A stretch of 64,000 bases of DNA from Eucommia ulmoides (Eukaryota; Streptophyta; Magnoliopsida; Garryales; Eucommiaceae), in NCBI GenBank assembly GCA_016647705.1, contig CM028335.1, positions 992,001 to 1,056,000 on the forward strand, given 5' to 3'. Position 1 is the stretch's first letter. The number at the start of each line of letters is the position of its first letter. Positions 22,524 to 33,464 of this stretch are shown here, in pieces. A program made the position numbers and the translations under genes. The notes beneath the pieces were generated by a model. The model ran no database searches and was not told the DNA's origin. It saw only the letters and a program-made list of their open reading frames with translations.

Positions 22524-23000
22524 ACTTAAAATCATATATTTTCAAGTGAAGTAACTCCTTTGACATATATAGTGGTTTGGGAACTCTCAGATAATTGATG
22601 TGAGACAAGAATTTAACACCTGCTCTTAAGGGCAATCCCCCGTATGCGTAGATGATTTAACTACAAGAAAATGATAAATGTGCAACTCCCGATTTGCACG
22701 GATGATTTCACTACAAGAGAATGAGAGATGAATTCCCATAACCTTGACTCCGATACTATGTTAAGAGGTTCCAATTTAAAATCATATGATGCAAAGTGGA
22801 GTAGTTTCTTTGATTTATATAGTAGTTTGGAAACTATAAAATTATCAATGGGAGACAATAATCTAAAACCCGTCCTTAAGTGTTACCGTCGGCTTATACG
22901 AATGATTTGACTACGAAAGAATGAGAGATGAATTTTAATAATTTTGACTCTAATACTATGTTAGGAGGTTCTAACTTAAAAATCATATGATGCTAAGTAC
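22524..23000 (-). repeat. Two tandem copies of an LTR-derived repeat
   Basis: Two diverged copies (about 22524-22768 and 22769-22970, with the start of a third) share TTTGAC(A/T)TATATAGTGGTTT-like, GAGACAAGAATTTAA-like, GATGATTT(G/C)ACTAC(G/A)A and ATACTATGTTA(A/G)GAGGTT blocks. ATACCATGTTA is the complement of the LTR-end/primer-site junction of copia elements, so the repeat probably comes from a copia LTR on the minus strand. A third member lies at 59036-59315. Confidence 0.6.
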
Positions 23001-24706
23001 TAAAATAATTTTTTTTGACTTAGTGGTTTAAGAATTTTGAAATGAACATTATAATCATTTTTAGTAGATTTTATAATAAAGTGACCAATGCACTTTTAGT
23101 AATATTTATTATTAATATATCACTATATCATAAGAAAATTTCTTCATTTGATAACCTTTTTTTTAAATGTTTCTCAAATAATACTTTGCGACATTTTTAT
23201 TGAAAAGATCTCTACAATAGTGTCATTAAATAAACTATTTTTTTTTTTTTTGATAACCAAATGACACAGGGGATGTCCATTTTCTTCGTAAATCAGGATT
23301 TGACACTCCTAAAGAATATTTTGAATATAATTCCAAATTTAGTAGATCATGTTTATTGCCAATCAAGGGGTTTAAATCTGCATGAGTTTGCTACTATTTT
23401 TTGAGTAGCTTGTTGCTGGTTTCGGTAGTGAGGCAGTTGCAAATTCTGCCCACAGAGGCGTCAACCTCTTTTAAGATGAAGATTATTGTTTAGCTTGAGT
23501 TATAAGTTTAACGTTTTGTTTTTGACTCAATTCCAAGTATCGGTATTTTATTTGGGTAAGCCACCAATAGTATATTGTGGCTCGACCAATTGTGTTTGTA
23601 TTAAGTTAGGTGTTTGTGGGGTCTTAAGTATTATTTTTTTTATTTAATGGTGTATTGTATGAGAATGAATATGTATAAACTGTATCGGACACGTCTCTAT
23701 GTAAAATATATATATATAATCTAATAGTACTTAAAGATCAAGTCAATGGGAGAAGTCTATTGACTAATGGCGGCTTAACAAGGACAGTTAAGACATGACA
23801 ACTGTAGTTTTTAAATTGCAAAATCCTAGGATTCGAAAACGTTAATTGAACAATGTTAACCCAACATTTGACCGTTAATTAATTAATTAAGTACATAATT
23901 AATTATCCCAAATGTACTCATCATTAAAAAAAAATCTACAACTTTTCAAACTTTGTAGTTTGAATCATTGACTAGTAAACAAGTCCGAATTTTTTATAGC
24001 TCATGGAGATAATGCCGTAACGTCTTTCATAGAGATGTCGATAGATACAAAAAAAAATATATTATTCACGATTCCATAAAACTACCATCGAAAATAAGTG
24101 AAGGTCAGATTCATATGCCCAACATCCCACCGTGAGAGTAATACAAACATCAGCCAAGAACTAGGGGAGAAAAGAAGAATGCCAGAGATTATCCCACGCA
24201 TACTTGTCATTAAAAAAAAATCTTCCATTTTTCAAACTTTGTAGTTTGAATCATTGACTAGTAAACATGTTAGCATTTTTTAAGTGTTTAGAACCGTTTT
24301 AGAACACAATTACCCAAAATAATAATTATTCAAATACATGAGAAGCATCTCCTAATAATACTAATAATAGATTTTTCTGTCAATAGTCCATCGTTTTAAA
24401 TTTTTAACTCATTAGATCTAAAATTTTTGCCCTGGAACAAATTATCACAAAAAACTGACTTAATTTCAAAAACGAAATTTATCATAATATGGAGTTATTG
24501 AACGTGATCTCCCAATATTCAAAATAACATATGCATCGTTGGACATAATAGCTTTGACCCATTGCATAAAAATAGTTAAAAAATGAATCACCGATCAAAT
24601 CTGGTTACTCGTTGGACTGTACGCATATTCACCTCCAAAATCTTTGGCCTATGAATAAAAAACCCAACAATAATGACAACAATGTTAAATTGCTAGAAAT
24701 TGAATA
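23000..24706. other. Intergenic, with a 95-bp direct repeat
   Basis: Two copies of about 95 bases lie at 23903-24000 and 24189-24281, sharing ATTATCCCA, the run TCATTAAAAAAAAATCT, and CAAACTTTGTAGTTTGAATC with GACTAGTAAACA. Part of each copy (CAAACT-TTGT-AGTTTG) can fold. The rest is AT-rich, without supported genes. The 286-bp spacing and flanks do not identify a transposon. Confidence 0.5.
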
Positions 24707-24750
24707 TTTGAATGCTTCAATCTCCAAGTTTGACCTTTGAAGCATTCAAA
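24707..24750. promoter_or_regulatory. Perfect 14-bp inverted repeat upstream of acidic-protein gene 3
   Basis: TTTGAATGCTTCAA (24707-24720) and TTGAAGCATTCAAA (24737-24750) are exact reverse complements separated by 16 bases. They end 36 bases before the TATA box, a position suited to a dimeric regulator site or cruciform. Confidence 0.5.
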
Positions 24751-24786
24751 CAATAATTAGTCAATCATTTGCTAATTTTACTACAA

Positions 24787-24794
24787 TATAAATA
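24787..24794 (+). promoter_or_regulatory. TATA box of acidic-protein gene 3
   Basis: TATAAATA about 200 bases before the ATG at 24991, followed by a CT-rich leader (TTTCTCTCTCTATCTCTCTC at 24841-24860). Confidence 0.55.
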
Positions 24795-24990
24795 CCAATA
24801 CATTGCATTTGAACACCAGCAACAATCATAACTTTCATCCATTTCTCTCTCTATCTCTCTCTCATCATAAGGAAAGGCAAGTGACCAGATAAGAAATCGA
24901 TCTGCAGTTTTAACTAGACGAAGTAAGTCACCGCAGGTTTCGCTCGCCGAATTTCTCTGATCTGTTATTACTGAATCACAGATCTTCACC

Positions 24991-25515
24991 ATGCAAAATT
25001 TCATCCAAAACCCTGAATTTTCCGAATTTCCGACACCCATCCGACCAATTTCCGTCTATGAATCATGTGATTATCCCCAACCGGAGTTCCTGCAACTTCC
25101 GCAGCCCTGTCGGCCGACCAATTTCGAACAACAAAACTTTGAGTCCGGCGCCGCCGGCTGCTCCACCGCCGCGGAATATACATTCACCGCCGACACCGCC
25201 GAAGACGCAGGAGAAACGGAGGCGGTGGACGAGCTGATGGTGATTCTGATCGAGTGTTTGGAGAAAGTGGACACGAAAAGCAGGGAGTTCTTGATGAGGA
25301 AGTTCTTTTCGGAGCTCGAAAAGGAGACGAACATGGAAAGGTTTATCGTGGAGAGACTCAAACACTCCACCCTGTCGGAGCTGGTAGCGAAAATCCCGGA
25401 GAGATTTGACGGCGGTTCGACAAGGGAAATTCATGTAGAGCTGTCGGAGAAGCTCGAGTGGTTCAGGATTAAGAACCTAAATCCCGGAGGCGTTGTTCAA
25501 GAAACAAAGAAGTGA
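24991..25515 (+). CDS. Small acidic protein, uncharacterised tandem family member 3 (174 aa)
   Basis: Unrecognised. The first 75 residues are rich in Pro, Gln, Phe and Ser and likely disordered. An acidic stretch (ADTAEDAGETEA) leads into a predicted helical core, VDELMVILIECLEKVDTKSREFLMRKFFSELEKETNMERFIVERLKH (about 78-124). The tail ends EKLEWFRIKNLNPGG. The ATG at 24991 follows a TATA box and a CT-rich leader at normal spacing, and the coding region is clearly GC-richer than its flanks. It is the longest and best preserved of three same-strand paralogues spaced about 3 kb apart. I considered an OVATE family protein but the diagnostic OVATE residues are not there. Confidence 0.7.
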   Translation: MQNFIQNPEFSEFPTPIRPISVYESCDYPQPEFLQLPQPCRPTNFEQQNFESGAAGCSTAAEYTFTADTAEDAGETEAVDELMVILIECLEKVDTKSREFLMRKFFSELEKETNMERFIVERLKHSTLSELVAKIPERFDGGSTREIHVELSEKLEWFRIKNLNPGGVVQETKK

Positions 25516-27984
25516 AAAACTTAATAATTTCTATTTTCACATTCTTTTATTTATTTTTCACTTTGTGATTATTTAATTCTTTTTATTATTCAATCAATAA
25601 ATTTAAAAGTCTTTTTTTTTTTTTTTTTTAAGAAATTGTATCATTTAATTTTTTTTATCCCTTATTAACACAAAATAACAAATTATTTAAGGGTTAATTT
25701 CATTTTGTCTCCTATAATTTGATCGAACGACACTTTATACCCCTGGTATTTTCGTAAACACTTACCTCCTATGGTTCAAAATAAAGTGCAATAGAATTAT
25801 ATTTGCCGTTAGAGTAAATGGTTAAACATCAAAAGTCAAAATCGTTTAATATTAATTAACATTTATTATCCCAAATTAGGTGAGGTCGGATAATGTCCAT
25901 TTATCCTTTATGTTTTTTTCTCTTCTTTATTTCCCGGGTTGGGGTCAGGTTGGTTCGGATATGATGGTAACCTTGTGATTTCATGATCTTTCTTTTAATT
26001 ATTTAACCGTTATACTTAAGTCTAAATCAGTAAAAATATGTTATTAAGTTCAAAAGAAACTTACGTCTTGAAAATCCAAAAATCTCTTCATTCCCGGCAA
26101 AACTCTGTTAATTAAATTAGTCACCACAGTTATCCCCAATTATACTATGCAAACCACGATCCGCCCAAGGAAAGTCTATGATGATTGATAAATTGAACAA
26201 AAAATTCTTTTGGGGAAGGTTGAGGAAACAAGAAATTTTCATCTATTAAGTTGGGACAGTGTCGGATTACCTGGTTAATATGGAAACGGAAAGCGGGGAA
26301 GATTTTAGACTGGTTTTTAACCCCCCGAGGGAATGACAAATTTGGTGTTCAAGAAAATGAGTCCAGAGACATTCGATAGGCGCCGATATTTCTCAAATTA
26401 AATGGATAAATGGATTACTAATCTCTTATTAATGAATTAAGTTGGATTAATATTTAAACTAGCATGGCCCAAGTTGTACTATAATGGGCCTGCATAGCCC
26501 ATTCTCACTATTTACAAAGCCCATTGGGCTTATGGGCTGATCAAATAAATATCTTTTTTACAAACATAAAAAATAATAAAAAAAGATTAAAAAGTAGAGA
26601 AAGTCCATTAATTAATTTAATTAATGGTTGGAATTAGTCATGATAAGGTATGATTAGGGATTAGGCAATGATTCTGATGAATAATTAGCTTCACCTTCCA
26701 CAATTGATTAGTGCTTCTAAACCCCCCTCTAAACCATCTAAACTACTCTGAAAACCCATAATCCAAATGTTCCAATTAAAAAAACTGTTCCATTTAAAAA
26801 ACTGGAACATTAGAAATGGTTTTTTTTTTTTTGTTCCTTAAATTAATAAAGTTCTCATTATGTTATTAGTACATTCGTTAATGTTTAAAAGTATTTTTTT
26901 TAAGTACAAAATAAACACTCTTCCTTTATTTTATTTTTACCTTAAAATTTTAAAAATGTAAAAAAAAAAAACGTTATCAAATAGTGTCTGCGTTTTTACA
27001 CCGATATGATTATTTTTCCCTTACATCATTGTTTTTCGGATTTACACCTTATATGAATTATACCTATGTCTCATGCCAAATTTTGTGTAATATTTTGTAT
27101 TGGAAAAATTACATTTTTGGTCCCTAAAATGGTGAGATTATGAGATTATGAGGTTTACCAAATTGCATGTTTGATTCTTCAACTTTCTCATTTACTTCAA
27201 TCACAAAAAATTAAAAATGTTGTTAATCACTTTGAATGAAAATGGATTTTGCTAGACATGTAGTCTTCTAATGAGGATATTTTTGTAACTTCGTTATTCT
27301 ACTAAAACAAAGACGTTTTCTTCTAACATAATAATGATTCATCTTAAAAGTAAGGGAGAAAGAGAGACAAGCCTCAATCGTTTAGTTTTAGTAAACTGAT
27401 AAAATGAGAAAAATCTTATGTGCCGAGTACAATCCATTTTTTCATGTGGAATCTTTAACAACATTTTCAATTTTGTAGGATTAAAACAAATATGAAACTC
27501 GAAGTATCAAATGTGCGATTTGCCGACAAATAGTAGGGTTATATAAACATCTTTGTATAACACGGTAACCTTGAATTGTATGGTTGGTTGGCCTAAACCC
27601 TAGCTAGGGTCTAGGATCAACATGTTAATGATGATGGATTAAGAAACGAATTTACCAACTTGCTCTCTTTACTTCAACCCATCTTGAACATTTAGCTTTA
27701 GCTTAGTTGATCTTTCCATATCACAAGTCCCTTTGTCTTCCAACTGATAACGACTTGTAATAATATTATTTATTATGAAGAATAAAATAGGAAACCCTAG
27801 ATTTATAAACAGGAACACCATTTTTATAAAACAGGAAACCCTCTACACACTCACACTTTAAACAGAAGGAAACCCTCAAGTCATCCATGGGATTTATAAA
27901 TTTATTCTTTTTAGGGACTTGGGGGTTTTATTATATTAATTATATGGGGTACTCAATGTCATTATTGTTGATTATAGGTGGGTT
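25516..27984. other. Intergenic region with decayed repeats
   Basis: No supported gene. 25690-25960 resembles the left half of a common plant TIR element (GGGTTAATTTCATTTTG start, then a CACTTTATACCCC block). 26465-26540 has a cluster of TGGGCC/GCCCA words. 27095-27525 is a dispersed repeat related to 61245-61800 (shared GATATTTTTGT(A/C)ACTTC block). Minus-strand ORF 26145-26339 has no features. Confidence 0.45.
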
Positions 27985-28548
27985 TTAGCGATAGTTCCAG
28001 AGGTTATGATCTCCGGTGGTTTCAGCTGAACAGTCGGCGTCGCCGGCGACGTCGAGGCGGGGAGGACTGATAAGCATTGCTTCAGCCATATTCACGAGAA
28101 CATTAGGCATGTCGAATATCAAATCCTCGTCGACGAACTCGTTTGCTGTCGGAAACACTGCCTGTGCTATTGGATCACTAGCGGCATTTCTTCCTGCCTC
28201 TCCGCCACCCAGAGCATCCATCGCCGCCCCTGCGGCTGCCGCAGCAGCGGCGGCCGCCGTCTGAATAGCGCGTGGCGAGGTGGAGGCAGGTACGGGCATC
28301 GAAGTGGCCGTGTCGGGAAAATTAAGCTCTGCATCCCGACCCTTCAGGGCAAGCGCCGCCACGTCGTATGCCACCGCCGCCATTTCTGGTGTAGGATAAG
28401 TTCCAAGCCAAATCCGATTCGGAGTCTTCGGCTCCCGGATCTCCGATACCCATTTCCCACTTCTCCTGCGGCGTCTCACTCCCCGGTAGACTGGGTGCCG
28501 TCCAGAAACCATATCATTCGCGCCGCTGCTGTTGCTTGCATCTGTCAT
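27985..28548 (-). CDS. AP2/ERF transcription factor, DREB A-4 (ERF025/027)-like, 187 aa
   Basis: A single AP2/ERF domain occupies about residues 20-77 (VYRGVRRR...[11 protein letters not shown]...[26 protein letters not shown]...LNFP). The WVSEIRE segment has the Val and Glu that distinguish DREB from ERF members, and [21 protein letters not shown] with the C-terminal [22 protein letters not shown] and LWNY fits subgroup A-4. The domain binds DRE/CRT-type DNA in the nucleus. A poly-Ala tract (about 97-107) follows the domain. Five consecutive Arg residues in the first beta-hairpin give a longer loop than in many relatives. Intronless, as usual for the group. The frame is intact, GC-rich and preceded by a TATA box 76 bases upstream. 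Confidence 0.93.
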   Translation of the reverse strand: MTDASNSSGANDMVSGRHPVYRGVRRRRRSGKWVSEIREPKTPNRIWLGTYPTPEMAAVAYDVAALALKGRDAELNFPDTATSMPVPASTSPRAIQTAAAAAAAAAGAAMDALGGGEAGRNAASDPIAQAVFPTANEFVDEDLIFDMPNVLVNMAEAMLISPPRLDVAGDADCSAETTGDHNLWNYR

Positions 28549-28623
28549 TATAAAGATATTGAAACCTTAAAGTTAAAACCGAAAGTAGGAAGAACTGATC
28601 GGAGATGAAGATCGGAGAATCCA

Positions 28624-28630
28624 TTTTATA
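28624..28630 (-). promoter_or_regulatory. TATA box of the DREB gene
   Basis: On the minus strand TATAAAA within CCATATAAAATGG, 76 bases upstream of the ATG. Transcription would start near 28595. Confidence 0.55.
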
Positions 28631-28994
28631 TGGAGATTAGGGTTTTTAGGGTTTGAGTGCAGACCAGTTGTTGATGAAGAGGTTTTGGGGTGTAAGGCAG
28701 TGTTCGTTCGTGTGTGTGTGTTTTGGTTGCTGGAATCTACGATGTAAATATATATTTGGGTTGGATTGGATTGTTGTTTGTGTGTTCATAATTATAACTA
28801 CACAATTCTTAAATTTCCCATCAATACATCAACTACAGTGACACTTTTATTACATCCCACACAAAAAAGGATTTTTATTTTATTTTTTTAATTTTTTTTT
28901 TACTTGATTTGTACAATCCTATGTTTGAGAATTAGTGCATTAAATTAAATGGATGAATACCTGAGGAATTAAGTCTTGGATTTAATCCTTAATC

Positions 28995-29103
28995 CATCAT
29001 GTCCATACAAGAGAACGCCCTTGAGATCGCCAGTGAGATGATTAGTCGAGGTGCGTAAGTTGATCCAGATACACCATACTGTAAAAAAAAAAAAAAAAAA
29101 AAA
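28995..29103 (+). repeat. SINE-like 3' end with poly(A), copy 1
   Basis: CCCTTGAGATCGCCAGTGAG, then GATTAGTCGAGGTGCG and a 21-base A run, resembles the 3' part of a repeat common downstream of plant genes, read here as a SINE tail. A related copy lies 300 bases further on. Confidence 0.4.
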
Positions 29104-29312
29104 ATCAATATTGTATTTTGTTAATTATTTATATATGATAGTTGGATAGAAAATATTATTTGATGAATTAAAGTAATAGGATTTATTTATTACAATAAAT
29201 ACTGACAATAATAGAGACTAGTAGTTTTTAGTTTATTAATATCTCATATTTTTTTACTATGTTTGTACATTCAATTTTAAAATTAGTATAAATATAGCTC
29301 TTTCACATACTA

Positions 29313-29460
29313 AATATGCATTAGACGTTGATCGAGGTGAAAGAGTGCATTTTTAAAATCGTCTAGGAAAGTGATTGGTTGAGTTGCGCATAATTTGGCC
29401 CAGACATATTGCAGTAAAACAAAAAATAAAATAATAATAATAAAAAATAAATAAAAAAAA
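29313..29460 (+). repeat. SINE-like 3' end with A-rich tail, copy 2
   Basis: AAGTGATTGGTTGAGTTGCG, then TTGGCCCAGACATATTGCAG followed by an A-rich tail, parallels copy 1 at reduced identity. Confidence 0.35.
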
Positions 29461-29761
29461 TGCATATCTAAAATTTGGGTTTTGTAGTTCTTACACCAAA
29501 CACACACACACACATGGATCCTCGTAAGTTGTTACTCTATATTTCTCAATATGTACTTTTACTCTTGCTTTGATTATGTGTGTGTGTATATATTATACTA
29601 ATTTAATATATTTAATATATAATAAAGAGATGCTTTTGGGTGACTAACAATATTGGGCTCAATTTGCCAGGTTTTGGGCTTTGGGCTGACTCATCTGTTT
29701 CATAACGACATGACGGCCCGAGCCACCACTTTTTCGGGCCCTAACTTGCACTACCCATTTT

Positions 29762-29762
<1 letters not shown>

Positions 29763-29802
<40 letters not shown>
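29763..29802. repeat. (CT)20 microsatellite
   Basis: Uninterrupted CT run. Its last units are part of the CTCTTGAA target duplication of the adjacent MITE. Confidence 0.95.
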
Positions 29803-29804
<2 letters not shown>

Positions 29805-29806
29805 AA

Positions 29807-30357
29807 TAGAGATGACAAAAAAAAAATCGAACCGAGGAGTAAACGAGAGAAACTGCATTGAATGGTCTGGTTTTGAAATAGACTAAATGCTTTGGTTGCA
29901 GTTTTGATTTTTGAAATTTGCAACTGATGCGGTTTTGGTTTTGGGATAGTAGTAGCGAAACAGAATCGCGAAACCGATATTTTAGATATATTTTTATAGC
30001 ATATATACTCTTATTTTATATATATATATATTAGTATAACAATTATGGTTAGAAACGTTTACTATAACAATTAATAATTTTGTGGTTTGGTTTTATTTTT
30101 TGAAATTTATGTTATATATTTTAGTTATGTTTTCGTTTATATCTAAAAAAATAACGGTTCGTGGTTTCGTGGTTTTGATTTTTTATAAAATTTAAAAATC
30201 TTTAATGGTTTCGTGGTTTTGGTTTTGGTTTTGTATAAATTTAAATGGTTCGGTTTTAAAATCGTTTAAAAAAATCCTGCGGTTTTAGTTGCGATTTTGG
30301 TTCTATATATGTATAACAGTTTTGGTTTTATATGAAACCGAACCATTGGCATCCCTA
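29807..30357. mobile_element. hAT-type MITE, family 1 copy 1 (551 bp)
   Basis: The left end TAGAGATGAC and the right end GGCATCCCTA (inward TAGGGATGCC) are flanked by an exact 8-bp duplication CTCTTGAA (29799-29806 and 30358-30365), the hAT signature. The interior is A/T-rich with many GGTTTTG/CAAAACC words and no coding capacity. A related copy in the opposite orientation lies at 59316-59915. Confidence 0.85.
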
Positions 30358-30365
30358 CTCTTGAA

Positions 30366-31520
30366 GTTGTATTTGCTAATATATATGTATTCTAGATGGG
30401 CAGCACCCGCTTTGCACGTGAATATCATTTTCTTTGTAGATTGTTCAAATTTGGATATATTACGATATTCCAATTCCCGTATAACAACTTGCATCAAAGA
30501 ATAAAATATTTAAATTCTTACCGTTCTCCAAAAACATACATTCAATATTTCATGAATTACTATTACCAAATATAAATGAATCCAAACACCAATGGTAATT
30601 AGACCATACATAGAATATGGTAATTAATACATTTAAGAGCATGAATATCTCAATAAGGATGGCTTGTTGAAGAAAAATGGTGACAAAGTTGTCGATATTT
30701 GTACTTGGTATTATATAATTCTCATTTTCAATGGTGATAATCGAGAAAAAAAATATCTCTGTTTGAAAGGAGTATAAAGAGTTTGTAAATATAATTGTAC
30801 TATTTTAATAGATATTTCAATATTAAAATAATAAAAAAATTAAGTGTGTGTATATATATTCAATCAGAAAAGATGACATGTAATATACTTTATATATATA
30901 TAATATTTTTAAAACCTTAATTTTTATAAAAGTAGAGATATCAAAATGTCTATATTTTTTTTTTTCTAATTAAAACTATTTCAATTGAAAAGTCACAATA
31001 TAAATCTAATGACCAAAAGAATTATTTTAAATTGAATATATGTATTTTATGTTTATGGTGTTAAATACTTTTCATAATTTTTTATAATTTTATACTTCTA
31101 TATGTAGTTGGAGTTTTTTTTACACTAAATGAGATTATCTAATTTTTTTCTCTTAAAAAGTACAATCTCAAAGTCTATTTTTGGGTAAAAATATTGAAAA
31201 AAATATTTAGGCATATATTTAATTACTTATAATATATAAATATGTTAAATCATTTTTTTTTTAAATTTTGAAAAAGTGCACCTTAAGAAAATGTTAATTT
31301 TGTTTTTAAAATTTTGAATGGCACTTTGGTAATTTTATTTAGACAAATGAATAATAAATTAAATATATGAGTATATATTAGAGTTTCCTTGTAAACATTC
31401 AATGTTATGAATGACATTTATGTAAAATTACATAGGCAAATGAATAGTTACCCAACATTCCTTTATACAATAGTTATAGATAGACGCTTGAGGCTTTGAA
31501 AATACCAAATCTTAATTCAA
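30366..31520. other. AT-rich intergenic spacer
   Basis: Very A/T-rich with (TA)n runs near 30850 and 30890. I see no gene, no RNA and no bounded repeat. Confidence 0.55.
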
Positions 31521-31644
31521 CTAGAAAAACCGTATTCACTCTCTATATAAATTATTTTTAAGGCTATGTAAAATGTACATTTTTTATATATCAATACAAT
31601 TGTTTCATGTTCTTATAATATTTCGCCACTCAATAATTTTAACA

Positions 31645-31657
31645 TGGTATCAAGAGA
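31645..31657 (+). other. Primer-binding site of copia C
   Basis: TGGTATCAAGAG directly follows the LTR end ...TTTTAACA. It matches the 3' end of initiator-Met tRNA used by copia elements (TGGTATCAGAGC) with small changes. Confidence 0.8.
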
Positions 31658-32048
31658 CAATTCTTCATCGTCTTGTTCCTACTAAATTTTAACAATCCTA
31701 ATTTTTTTTTCAAGCCTTCCGTCACTCCGCTGCCCACAACCCTAAGTTTCACTATTCAAAAAACCAACACCCTATTATCGCTACCACCAGTCTCGTTTTT
31801 TCAAAATAAGTTCAACGATACAAAAATCACCACAATCGGACACCTAATGCATCGTCATGTGCCACCAACACTCCCATTACCACATCATAACTCTCGTCTT
31901 AACAAACATAATAACATTAAAATCATCGTCATTTGACACTGCACGGGCCGCAATGCGCCGACGAAGTCTTCAACAGCTACATTGTGCGTTACCCACGTGC
32001 CTGAACACATGGTAGACTACTCAACACCACGTAAACTGTCAAATGTCA

Positions 32049-32217
32049 CCACGTCATCTGCCATACCAGTGACACTTTATTGTCACGTCATTGCAACGTG
32101 TTGGCCACGTCATCGCTATGATATGCTTTTGTTGCCTATAATATGCTTTTGTTGCCTCGTCAGCGGATCAAACTGCCACGTTAGTGGGTCAACAACCACC
32201 ATGTGTTTGCCACGTCA
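32049..32217 (+). promoter_or_regulatory. CCACGTCA motif cluster in the copia C leader
   Basis: CCACGTCA at 32049, 32105 and 32210, TCACGTCA at 32083, and CCACGTTA at 32176. Same element orientation and position as in copia B and D. Confidence 0.5.
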
Positions 32218-32989
32218 TCACTTTGGTTTAATTTTCCTTCTGTGTCAGCAAAAGTCAACAGTCATGTCACCTTTCGTGCCATATTATCCGATTCAAACCA
32301 TTTATCAACAATTTAGCTAGTTCACCATCTTTTTGACCGATTCTTGAGAATATGAGACTAGTTCCTAGCTAAACTCAACCTTCTAAATCCATCTGTGATC
32401 TTGATTTATTCAAATTAGGATCATACAATGTTGTTCTCCTTATGTTTTTACCGGTTCAAAGGTTTATCAATCAGTTCTTCACGATCATATATATTCCTTG
32501 ATAATTTAGTCATTCTTAATCTACCCGTGGCCTTTGTTTTTCAGATTTACATCATATAATATATTTTCTTGTATATTATTGATCCGATTCAACAACAGTA
32601 TCTAAGAGTAGTCCTTTCCCGATAGTTCTTGCTGCCAATGAGGATTTTGATCTTGCCATCACCATTGTTCTCCTCTATATTGGGTATATAGTTTCAATCT
32701 TCAAATGCTTCATCTCCAAGTTTGAAATTATTTTTCTCCCTTCCAGTCACTTACTACTATGGGTGTAAGTGTAACCCACTCGACCCGACCTGCCTGACCC
32801 AATGGCTTGTCAGTCAGATTTTTTTCTTATTTTTTCGTTTCACCCAAACTTGACCGACCCAACAACTTCTTGATTTTTTTATTCTACCTGTTGTAATCAT
32901 ATGATTTCTTATCTCAACATCTTCTCATCCAAACTATCTCCTTTGAGTACTCCAACAATTCATATTGTCGATGCTTCTCATATATGTGT

Positions 32990-33464
32990 TAATCATACCG
33001 GTCAAATTTCTGCTTAACATATTTCTATTTCTAACACGTATTTAATTTCGAAACTCATTTTAAATCTCTTATCTGTTAAACAACTCTGTAAATTGGGACT
33101 AGAAGTAATATAATCTAATAATACTTGTCGTGTGTAGGATCCTTTGACACAAAAAACTCTTGGGACCGATCGTAAAAATTGGACGTTTATTTGATCTTAA
33201 TGGTTTGCATATGCCACCTTAATCCCCCCCCCACCACCTCATATCCCTTCATCAACTTGTGCAACATCACCACCACTGCCGCCACCATCATCATCAACAT
33301 TATCATCATTCTCACCACCACCACCATCACCATCATCACTTGATTCATTTTCTCCCAACCTTTGGCATTCCCATTTAGGTTATGCATCCATTAGACGTAT
33401 TTACACTTTAGTCTTTAGTGGAAAATTAGACTTTGTCTTTATTGAGCATCTCGAATGTCTTCCA
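32990..33464 (+). pseudogene. Copia C protease end and GAG-preintegrase remnant
   Basis: Readable with several stops: HTGQISA, YLISKLILNLLSVKQLCKLG, RKNWTFI, then a His/Pro/Ser-rich expansion encoded by CACCAC/CATCAT triplets (33230-33350), and LWHSHLGYASIRRI before the insertion. gag is not recognisable between the leader and this point. Confidence 0.65.

Noticed and set aside
25001-25434. Three minus-strand ORFs over acidic-protein gene 3
   Set aside because: Antisense shadows. The plus-strand frame has the start context, TATA box and paralogues.
18850-25515. The three small proteins as OVATE family members
   Set aside because: Length and acidic parts suggested it, but the OVATE domain residues (a DPY-x-DF-like start and an L-x-x-LL-x-CYL block) are missing in all three.
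28016-28264. Alanine-rich ORF on the plus strand
   Set aside because: Antisense shadow of the DREB coding region.
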